From contig NZ_BPQM01000082.1 of the NCBI RefSeq assembly GCF_022179245.1, forward strand, positions 1 to 32,545: a DNA stretch of 32,545 nt. The letters run 5' to 3'. This document shows, in pieces, positions 25,731-32,545 of the stretch. The stretch is from Methylobacterium gregans. Its GTDB lineage: Bacteria > Pseudomonadota > Alphaproteobacteria > Rhizobiales > Beijerinckiaceae. Position 1 is the first letter of the stretch. Every line of letters begins with the position of its first letter. The translations under genes were made by a program, and so were the position numbers. The notes under the pieces were generated by a model. That model was not told the origin of the DNA and searched no databases. It saw nothing but the letters and a program-made list of their open reading frames with translations.

Positions 25731-28478
25731 TCAGGCCGAACGCGTCCCCGCCGCTTTGGCAGGAGCCTTGGCAGCAGTCTTGGCAGCGGTCTTGGCGGCA
25801 CCTTTCCCGGCCGCCTTGGCGCCAGCCTTCGCGGCCGGCTTGACCGCGGCTTCCCCGTCCGCCGCCTTGGCCGCGCTCTTCCGGGCGGGCTTGGCCGCCG
25901 CCTTGCGCCCGCCGCGGCCCGCGGCCTTGCCGCCGCCCGCCTCGCGCCGCGCCTTGACGAGGGCGATGCCCTCTTCGAGCGTCAACGCCTCGGCGTTCGT
26001 CGTCTTCGGGAGCGTGGCGTTGACCTCGCCGTCGGTCACGTAGGGGCCGTACTTGCCGGCCTTGACCACCAGTTCGCGCCCGCTCGCCTCATCCTTGCCG
26101 AGCGGCCGGCCGGGATCGGCGGCCGGGCGCCCGCGCCCGCCGCCCTGCTCCTTGGCGACGATGAGGTCGATGGCGCGGTTCGCCCCGATCTCCAGCACGT
26201 CGTCGTCCTTGCCGAGGTTCGCGTAGGTCTTGCCGTGCTGCACGTAGGGACCGAAGCGGCCGAGATTGGCCAGGATCGGCTCGCCGGTCTCGGGGTGGCG
26301 CGCCACCTCGCGGGGCAGCGCCAGCAGCCTGAGCGCCTTCTCCAGATCGACCGCCGAGGGCGCCAATCCCTTCGGCAGCGAGGAGCGCTTCGGCTTCTCG
26401 GCGCCCTTCTCCGTGGACGCCTCGCCGAGTTGCACGAAGGGCCCGAAGCGGCCGTCACGGAGCGTCACGGGGAGGCCGGTGGCCGGGTCGTCGCCCAGCA
26501 CCCGCACGCCCGGCTGTCCGCCCTCGGCCGAGGAGCCGTCGCCCTCGCCGTCGATGCCCGACGCCGAGAGCTGGCGGGTGTACTTGCACTCGGGGTAGTT
26601 CGAGCAGCCGACGAAGGCCCCGAACTTGCCGAGCTTCAGCGAGAGCTGGCCCGAGCCGCAGGTCGGGCAGGCGCGCGGGTTCGAGCCGTCCGCCTTCTCG
26701 GGGAAGATGTGGGCGCCGAGCAGGCCGTTCAGCGCCTCCAGCACGTCGGTGACGCGCAGCTCCTTCGTGTTGCCGATCGCGGCCGAGAAATCGCGCCAGA
26801 AGTCGCGCAGCACCGCGCGCCAGTCGATCTCGGCGTTCGAGACGCGGTCGAGCTGGCCTTCGAGGTCCGCGGTGAAGTCGTACTCGACGTAGCGCTTGAA
26901 GAAGCTCTCCAGGAAGCCGGTGACGAGCCGGCCCTTGTCCTCGGGCACGAGGCGCTTCTTCTCGATGCGCACGTACTCGCGGTCGCGCAGCGTCTGCAGC
27001 ACGGCGGCGTAGGTCGAGGGCCGGCCGATGCCGAGCTCCTCCATGCGCTTGACGAGGCTCGCCTCCGAGTAGCGCGGCGGCGGCTCGGTGAAGTGCTGGG
27101 TGGAGGTGATGCGCTCGCGTGTGAGGCCGTCGCCGGCCCGCATCATGGGCAGGCGCCGCGACTCCTCGTCCTCCTCGTCGTCCTTGCCCTCCTGGTAGAG
27201 GGTGAGGAAGCCGTCGAACTTCACCACTTGGCCGGTGGCGCGCAGGTCGAGCTTGCGCGGGCCGACGCTCGCCTCGACCTCGACCGTGGTGCGCTCCAGC
27301 TCCGCCGATTCCATCTGGCTCGCCACGGTGCGGGTCCAGATCAGCTCGTAGAGCTTGGCCTGCTCGGGTTCGAGGTGGCGGGCGATCTGCTTCGGGAGCA
27401 GGCCCATGTCGGTCGGCCGCACGGCCTCGTGGGCCTCCTGCGCGTTCTTGGCCTTGACCGTGTACTTGCGGGGCGCCCCCGGCACGTAGGCGTCGCCGAA
27501 CTCGCGCCCGATCACGGCGCGCGCGTCTTGGATGGCCTCCGGTGCCATGTCGACGCCGTCGGTCCGCATGTAGGTGATGATGCCGACCGTCTCGCCGCCG
27601 ATATCCACGCCCTCGTAGAGCCGCTGGGCGACCCGCATGGTCTGGGCCGGCGCCATGCCGAGCTTGCGTGAGGCCTCCTGCTGGAGGGTCGAGGTGGTGA
27701 AGGGCGGCTGCGGGTGGCGCTTGGCGGGCTTGGCCTCGACGGTACCGACCCGGAAGGTCGCGAGTTCGAGGTCGCGCCGGAAGGCCTCGGCCTCCGCGCC
27801 CGTGCCGACGTCGAGGCGCTGGATGCGCCGGCCGTCGGCACCGACGAGCCGCGCGTCGAAGACGCCGCCGGTCTCGGTGGCGAGCGTCGCCACGAGCGAC
27901 CAGTACTCCCGCGGTTTGAACGTCTCGATCTCGACCTCGCGTTCTGTGACGAGGCGGAGCGCCACCGACTGAACGCGCCCCGCCGAGCGCGCGCCCGGAA
28001 GCTTGCGCCAGAGCACCGGCGAGAGGTTGAAGCCCACGAGGTAGTCGAGCGCGCGGCGCGCCAGATAGGCGTCGACGAGCGCCTGGTCGATCGCGCGGGG
28101 CTTGCGCATCGCCTGCTCGACCGAATCCTTCGTGATCGCGTTGAAGGTGACGCGCTCGACCGGGATGCCTTTGAGCGCCTTGCGGGCGGTCAGCGCCTCC
28201 AGGACGTGCCAGGAGATCGCCTCGCCCTCGCGGTCCGGGTCGGTCGCCAGGATCAGCTTCTCGGCGCCCTTGACCGCCTTTGCGATCTCCGAGACGCGCT
28301 TCGAGCCGCGGTCCTCCAGCTCCCAGACCATCTGGAAGTCGGCCTCCGGATCGACCGAGCCGTCCTTGGCCGGCAGGTCGCGGATATGGCCGAAGGAGGC
28401 CAGCACCTCGTAGTCGCGGCCGAGATATTTGTTGATCGTCTTGGCTTTGGCCGGCGACTCGACGACGACGACTTTCAT
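25731..28478 (-). CDS. topA: DNA topoisomerase I
   Basis: A 915-aa type IA topoisomerase that relaxes negative supercoils. The Toprim domain (1-115) starts MKVVVVESPAKAKTINKYLG and holds the acidic ATDPDREGEA motif. Catalytic Y303 lies in GIITYMRTDG (E. coli Y319). One four-cysteine zinc ribbon remains (C604, C607, C625, C631), and later repeats (FGPFVQLG, FGPYVQHG, YGPYVTDG) are zinc-free versions. The last 74 residues (842-915) are a Lys/Ala-rich, histone-H1-like tail for DNA binding. Length fits alphaproteobacterial enzymes. Monocistronic. Confidence 0.97.
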   Translation of the reverse strand: MKVVVVESPAKAKTINKYLGRDYEVLASFGHIRDLPAKDGSVDPEADFQMVWELEDRGSKRVSEIAKAVKGAEKLILATDPDREGEAISWHVLEALTARKALKGIPVERVTFNAITKDSVEQAMRKPRAIDQALVDAYLARRALDYLVGFNLSPVLWRKLPGARSAGRVQSVALRLVTEREVEIETFKPREYWSLVATLATETGGVFDARLVGADGRRIQRLDVGTGAEAEAFRRDLELATFRVGTVEAKPAKRHPQPPFTTSTLQQEASRKLGMAPAQTMRVAQRLYEGVDIGGETVGIITYMRTDGVDMAPEAIQDARAVIGREFGDAYVPGAPRKYTVKAKNAQEAHEAVRPTDMGLLPKQIARHLEPEQAKLYELIWTRTVASQMESAELERTTVEVEASVGPRKLDLRATGQVVKFDGFLTLYQEGKDDEEDEESRRLPMMRAGDGLTRERITSTQHFTEPPPRYSEASLVKRMEELGIGRPSTYAAVLQTLRDREYVRIEKKRLVPEDKGRLVTGFLESFFKRYVEYDFTADLEGQLDRVSNAEIDWRAVLRDFWRDFSAAIGNTKELRVTDVLEALNGLLGAHIFPEKADGSNPRACPTCGSGQLSLKLGKFGAFVGCSNYPECKYTRQLSASGIDGEGDGSSAEGGQPGVRVLGDDPATGLPVTLRDGRFGPFVQLGEASTEKGAEKPKRSSLPKGLAPSAVDLEKALRLLALPREVARHPETGEPILANLGRFGPYVQHGKTYANLGKDDDVLEIGANRAIDLIVAKEQGGGRGRPAADPGRPLGKDEASGRELVVKAGKYGPYVTDGEVNATLPKTTNAEALTLEEGIALVKARREAGGGKAAGRGGRKAAAKPARKSAAKAADGEAAVKPAAKAGAKAAGKGAAKTAAKTAAKAPAKAAGTRSA

Positions 28479-28678
28479 GGACGGATCAGCCTCTCGACGG
28501 AGCCACCGCGACGGGTCGGACAGATTGTGCGGATGGCCGGCCCCTGGGCGGAGGGGGCCTCGCGGCGGGAGAAGTGGTTCACGGGGGCCGCGTTGTCAAA
28601 TCCCCCGGCCGCAAGCCCAGGACGCCGCCCGATCCGGGCGTCCGGCCCGGAGGCGGTCCGCCTCGGCCCTCGGAGCGC

Positions 28679-30193
28679 TCAGAACGCGTTGTCGTAGGCG
28701 CGGGGCGAGAGCACCGTGCGGACGATGATCTGCAGGTCGAACCAGAGCGACCAATTGTCGATGTAGTGCAGGTCGTGCGCGACCCGGGCCTGCATGTCGG
28801 CATCGGTCAGGGTTTCGCCGCGCAGGCCGTTGACCTGGGCCCAGCCGGTGATGCCGGGGCGCACGTTGTGGCGGCGGGCGTAGAGAGCGATGCGTCGCTC
28901 GAAGCTGCGGTCGTGCGCCAGCGCGTGCGGGCGCGGGCCGACCAGCGACATCTCGCCCTTCAGGACGTTGAGGAGTTGGGGCAGCTCGTCGAGATTCGTG
29001 CGGCGCAGGAAGGCGCCGACCCGGGTGACGCGGGCGTCGCTGCGGGTCGCCTGCCGGAAGGGTGCGTCGGCCTCCGCCCGCATGCTGCGGAACTTGAAGA
29101 CCCAGAACGGCTGCTGGTTGAAGCCGTACCGCTTCTGCCGGAAGAAGACTGGGCCGGGACTGTCGAGCTTGATCGCGAGCGCGACCGCCCCGAGGAGGGG
29201 GGCGAGCAGCGCAAGCGCCACGAGGGTCGCGGCGAGGTCGAAGGCGCGCTTCAGCGCGACTTCGGCGAGGTTCAGCGGGCGCCGGCCGATGTTGATCCCG
29301 GAGAGGCGCCCGACGCGCGAGACCTGCATGTCGGGGAAGCGGTCGAGCACGGTGCCGGGGCGCAGGTGCAGCGCGGCGGGCACCCGCAGGAAGGCATCGA
29401 TGCAGCGCTCGACCTCGGCGGTCGAGGCCCAGGGGACCAGGATGAAAACGTCGTCGGGCCGCAGGAAGCGCACCACCGAGACGGCCAGATCGAGATCCTC
29501 GTCCATCTGGGCCTGCCGCGCGGCGGGGTCCGCGCCCGGGGTGGGCGCACGCAGATAGCTCGTGCCGACCACCCTGAGGCCCAGCGCGTCCGCCTGGTTA
29601 CCGGCATAGAAGCGCGCGATGTCCTCCTCGTAGCCGACGAGATGGACGCGGGCGACCGAGGACGAGCCGGGCAGGGCGAGGCGGCGCACCACGCGGGCCG
29701 TGAGGGCGCGGCCGGCCATCAGCGCCGGCAGACCGAGCACGAAAGTCCCGGCCGCCACGGCGCGCGAGAAGTCGGTCGTCGTCTTGGTGACGAAGCTCAC
29801 CACCAGCACGGCGCCCCAGGCGGCGAGCCACAACGAGGCGATTCGCTGGAGATGGGGCCTGCGGTCGAGCAGGCTCTCGATCATGTAGCTGCCCCGCAGG
29901 GTGTTGGCGCAGAGGACCACGAGGGCGAGCAGACCCGCGAGGCGCCACGCCCGCAGGTGGGAGGAGGCCGGCAGGCCGGCCTCCATCGTGTAGGCGTAGG
30001 CGTATTCGAGAAGCAGCGTCGTACAAACGATCACCGCGAGGTCGACCGAGGCCGCCGCGAGCGGCACACCGAGGCGAGCGAGCGCCCGCCGCCGCCGCGG
30101 CAGCAGCGCCGCCCAGACGGTCCGGCGCACGCCCGGCTCCGCGAGGGCACGGTAGATCCGAGGAGGCCGGTCTTGAAACATCTGGTGGGCCAT
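28679..30193 (-). CDS. Exopolysaccharide polyprenyl glycosylphosphotransferase (WcaJ-like)
   Basis: A 504-aa inner-membrane enzyme that starts polysaccharide synthesis by moving a sugar-1-phosphate to undecaprenyl phosphate. Four N-terminal transmembrane segments lie within about 40-170, then a CoA-binding-like domain (about 180-300). The C-terminal catalytic domain (from about 310) has [80 protein letters not shown] and [15 protein letters not shown]. Polysaccharide-specific glycosyltransferases are not adjacent, so the product is unknown. A second possible start is four codons downstream. Confidence 0.93.
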   Translation of the reverse strand: MAHQMFQDRPPRIYRALAEPGVRRTVWAALLPRRRRALARLGVPLAAASVDLAVIVCTTLLLEYAYAYTMEAGLPASSHLRAWRLAGLLALVVLCANTLRGSYMIESLLDRRPHLQRIASLWLAAWGAVLVVSFVTKTTTDFSRAVAAGTFVLGLPALMAGRALTARVVRRLALPGSSSVARVHLVGYEEDIARFYAGNQADALGLRVVGTSYLRAPTPGADPAARQAQMDEDLDLAVSVVRFLRPDDVFILVPWASTAEVERCIDAFLRVPAALHLRPGTVLDRFPDMQVSRVGRLSGINIGRRPLNLAEVALKRAFDLAATLVALALLAPLLGAVALAIKLDSPGPVFFRQKRYGFNQQPFWVFKFRSMRAEADAPFRQATRSDARVTRVGAFLRRTNLDELPQLLNVLKGEMSLVGPRPHALAHDRSFERRIALYARRHNVRPGITGWAQVNGLRGETLTDADMQARVAHDLHYIDNWSLWFDLQIIVRTVLSPRAYDNAF

Positions 30194-30463
30194 CGATCCG
30201 TTCTGGTCGGAGAAATGTCCTGAAGCGGGACAGGTTCACGTGTCCGCGACGTCGCAAGGCCGATTTCCGCAAAGCTCGGGCCCCGGCGACCCGTGCCAGC
30301 CCTTACTGGCCCATAGCGGCTGTCACCGGCGCGTCACGCAGGCCACTCCGTCACCGGGGGCACTGCCGACCGCCCTCAGCCTGCGCTAGGGATCAGGTCC
30401 GCGGACCGCGCAACCCTCCGGCGACCGCGCGGCCCCGGGGCGCGTGCCCGGACGGATGCATCG

Positions 30464-31717
30464 ATGAGCGGACCGGGAATCGAGGTTGCGGGCACGCTGC
30501 CCGCAGAAGAGGGGTCGGCGAAGTCCGGCCCGTCCGTCGCGGGGGGCTCCGGACCGGCGCTGGCGATCCTTGCGGGTCTCAGCCTGTCGCACCTGCTCAA
30601 CGACCTCGTGCAGTCGCTGCTGCCCGCGATCTACCCGCTGCTCAAGGTCCGCTTCGCGCTGGATTTCGGGCAGATCGGCCTGATCACCTTCGTATTCCAG
30701 GTCACCGCCTCGATCCTGCAGCCGCTGGTCGGGCTCTATACCGACCGCCGGCCGCTGCCCTTCTCGCTCGCGGGCGGCATGGGGATGTCGCTGGTCGGCC
30801 TGATCGCGCTCGCCGCCGCCCCGGCCTATCCGGCGCTGCTCCTGGCCGCCGGACTCATCGGCCTCGGCTCGGCGGTGTTCCATCCGGAGGCCTCGCGGGT
30901 CGCCCGGATGGCGGCCGGCGGACGCTACGGCCTCGCCCAGTCGATGTTCCAGGTGGGCGGCAATGCGGGCACGGCGCTGGGGCCGCTGCTCGCGGCCGCA
31001 CTCGTCGTGCCGCGCGGGCAGACGAGCGTCGCGTGGTTCACGCTCGCGGCGCTCGGCGGCATCGCGGTGCTCGCAGCGGTCGGGCGCTGGTACCGGACGC
31101 GCCTGCGGGTCGCCGCGGCGCGGCCGCGGGCCGCGGCGGGCCAGGGCAACGGCCTGACCCGCCTGCGCGTGGGGACCAGCATCGCGGTCCTGCTCGCGCT
31201 GATCTTCTCGAAGTACTTCTACATGGCGAGCTTCTCGTCCTACTACACGTTCTACCTGATCCACCGCTTCGGCGTCTCGGTGGTGCAGTCGCAGCTCTAC
31301 CTGTTCGTGTTCCTCGGATCGGTCGCGGCGGGCACGATCCTCGGCGGCCCGATCGGCGACCGGATCGGCCGCAAGCCGGTGATCTGGGGCTCGATCCTGG
31401 GCGTGCTGCCCTTCGCGCTGGCGCTCCCGCATGTGGGCCTCGGCTGGACGGTGGCGCTCACCGTGCCGATCGGCCTGATCCTGGCCTCGGCGATGCCCGC
31501 GATCCTCGTCTACGCACAGGAGCTTCTGCCCGGCCGGATCGGGCTCGTGGGCGGCCTCTTCTTCGGCTTCGCCTTCGGCATGGGGGGCCTCGGGGCGGCG
31601 GTGCTCGGCGAGGTCGCGGACCGGACCAGCATCGAATGCGTCTACGGCCTCTGCGCCTACCTGCCGATGATCGGCCTGCTCGCGGTCTTCCTGCCGCGGC
31701 TGCGCCCGGCCGCCTGA
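30464..31717 (+). CDS. fsr: MFS transporter, Fsr (fosmidomycin resistance) family
   Basis: A 417-aa twelve-helix exporter of the major facilitator superfamily. LSLSHLLNDLVQSLLPAIYP (about 40-59), FVFQVTASILQPLVGLYTDR, GLGSAVFHPEASRVARMAAG and SMFQVGGNAGTALGPLLAA are the hallmark blocks of the Fsr family. The second half has GTILGGPIGDRIGRKPVIW. The N-terminal 30 residues are an acidic Gly/Ser-rich extension. Natural substrates of this family are not firmly known; drug efflux is inferred from E. coli Fsr. It is divergent from the glycosylphosphotransferase gene and shares a 270-base upstream region. Confidence 0.88.
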   Translation: MSGPGIEVAGTLPAEEGSAKSGPSVAGGSGPALAILAGLSLSHLLNDLVQSLLPAIYPLLKVRFALDFGQIGLITFVFQVTASILQPLVGLYTDRRPLPFSLAGGMGMSLVGLIALAAAPAYPALLLAAGLIGLGSAVFHPEASRVARMAAGGRYGLAQSMFQVGGNAGTALGPLLAAALVVPRGQTSVAWFTLAALGGIAVLAAVGRWYRTRLRVAAARPRAAAGQGNGLTRLRVGTSIAVLLALIFSKYFYMASFSSYYTFYLIHRFGVSVVQSQLYLFVFLGSVAAGTILGGPIGDRIGRKPVIWGSILGVLPFALALPHVGLGWTVALTVPIGLILASAMPAILVYAQELLPGRIGLVGGLFFGFAFGMGGLGAAVLGEVADRTSIECVYGLCAYLPMIGLLAVFLPRLRPAA

Positions 31718-31739
31718 GCGGCCGGGCGGATCGGGCGCC

Positions 31740-32084
31740 TCAGGCGGCCTCGCCGGCCTCGGTGGAGCGGGCGACGGTCTGGATCGTCTCGAACCCTTCG
31801 AATTGCGGGTGGCCGAGATAGAGCGGCTTGGTGGAAGGCGCGCGGCCATGCGCCTTGCGGAACTGCTCCGAGCGCGTCCACGCCTCGAAGTCGGCCCGCG
31901 AGCGCCAGATCGTGTGCGAGGCATAGAGGACGTGGTCCTCCGCCTCCGGACCGCGCAGCAGGTGGAACTCCACGAAGCCCGCCATCTCGCCGAGGTGGCT
32001 GTCGCGCCCCAGCCACACCTGCTCGAACTCCGCCGTCGAATCCTTGACCACTTTGAAGCGGTTCATGGCGATAAACATCCGCAT
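31740..32084 (-). CDS. IsdG-like haem-degrading monooxygenase (ABM fold)
   Basis: A 114-aa protein of the antibiotic-biosynthesis-monooxygenase fold. The three residues that define haem-degrading IsdG enzymes can be placed: N8 in MNRFKV, W69 in FEAWTRS and H79 in RKAHG, with the W-to-H distance of ten as in IsdG (N7, W67, H77). The core EFEQVWLGRDSHLGEMAGFV is also typical. It would open the haem ring to release iron in the cytoplasm. No haem uptake genes lie nearby and no iron box was seen upstream. Confidence 0.8.
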   Translation of the reverse strand: MRMFIAMNRFKVVKDSTAEFEQVWLGRDSHLGEMAGFVEFHLLRGPEAEDHVLYASHTIWRSRADFEAWTRSEQFRKAHGRAPSTKPLYLGHPQFEGFETIQTVARSTEAGEAA

Positions 32085-32401
32085 CTCCGTTCTGGTGCGC
32101 GATGGCGCGAGGGTTCGGGCCCGAGTGACCGGGAGTCAACCGCCGACTCAGCATTTCGCGCCCAGGAGATCTGCCTTGCGTTGCACGGCGGTCATGGACA
32201 TTTTGCGCAACTTGAGCATATGAACGGGATGTGCTGTCGTGCCGCAGGCTGAAAACTCGCACGGCGCGCGTCCAACGGGTGACGTTTTCCGCGAATCCCG
32301 GATGGTGACGCGGAGAACCCGGCGCCCGGACGGGTGTTGAGGCCTCGGGCGGCGCCGGACCGGCGCTGGTCCCGACGTGGATAGAGGGTGGTTTAGGTCC
32401 G
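32085..32401. other. Divergent intergenic region
   Basis: About 317 bases between the monooxygenase gene and the XRE regulator, which diverge. It must hold both promoters. No Fur or Irr box or other clear site was recognised. Confidence 0.4.
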
Positions 32402-32545
32402 ATGATGCCGAAGCAAACGACCGACGTGGACCGCCTCGTCGGCATTCGCATCACCGCGCTGCGGAAAGCGCGCGGCCTCAGCCAGACCGCGCTCGGCAAC
32501 GCCGTGGGCGTCACCTTCCAGCAGGTGCAGAAATACGAGAAGGGC
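32402..32545 (+). CDS. XRE family helix-turn-helix regulator (partial, N-terminal 48 aa)
   Basis: The frame runs off the right edge. It contains a helix-turn-helix of the Cro/CI type: RITALRKARGLSQTALGNAV and GVTFQQVQKYEKG. The phrase GVTFQQVQKYEKG is characteristic of a regulator family common in Rhizobiales. Two ATG codons in a row (32402, 32405) are possible starts. Its targets are unknown. Confidence 0.88.
   Translation, partial: MMPKQTTDVDRLVGIRITALRKARGLSQTALGNAVGVTFQQVQKYEKG

Overview
The window looks like chromosomal DNA of a very GC-rich alphaproteobacterium of the Rhizobiales, most probably Methylobacterium or a close relative. This rests on the codon usage (almost every third position is G or C), on Rhizobiales-type proteins such as the XRE regulator at the right edge, and on gene content. 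No marker gene settles the species.

Layout. 1-2705: end of an unidentified gene with a terminator, a small secreted protein, a CDF metal exporter, a GrpB-family protein and two small proteins. 2824-5069: queA-tgt, two steps of queuosine tRNA modification; this Tgt seems to have lost most of its zinc ligands. 5146-6216: a membrane-anchored SGNH-like protein. 6354-6429: tRNA-Lys(UUU). 6430-10609: what looks like a small decayed island. It begins with a tyrosine-recombinase C-terminal remnant, carries lemA, an M48 protease, a double Inh protease-inhibitor protein and a DUF4892-OmpA protein between AT-rich stretches, and ends with a degenerate copy of the tRNA-Lys 3' end. 10661-13556: small membrane protein, class I cytochrome c, an orphan membrane-anchored TAXI-type protein and an 80-aa protein.

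13591-22024 (minus strand) is a complete Kdp potassium system in the order orf27-kdpF-kdpA-orf71-kdpB-kdpC-kdpD-kdpE. Two small membrane proteins accompany the known subunits: a 27-aa one ahead of kdpF and a 71-aa histidine-rich one between kdpA and kdpB. The DNA ahead of the operon shares a spaced sequence module, including an identical 20-bp block, with the DNA ahead of the 80-aa gene just beyond kdpE. This suggests that the 80-aa protein is an undescribed member of the same regulon.

22467-32545: a small lipoprotein, a long gene-poor stretch, an RTX-repeat secreted protein, a DUF1488 protein, a His/Arg/Trp-rich exported protein, topA, a WcaJ-type polyprenyl glycosylphosphotransferase, an Fsr-like MFS exporter, an IsdG-like monooxygenase and the start of an XRE regulator. 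No CRISPR array, intact insertion sequence or rRNA was seen. All functional statements come from reading motifs by eye; no database search was possible.
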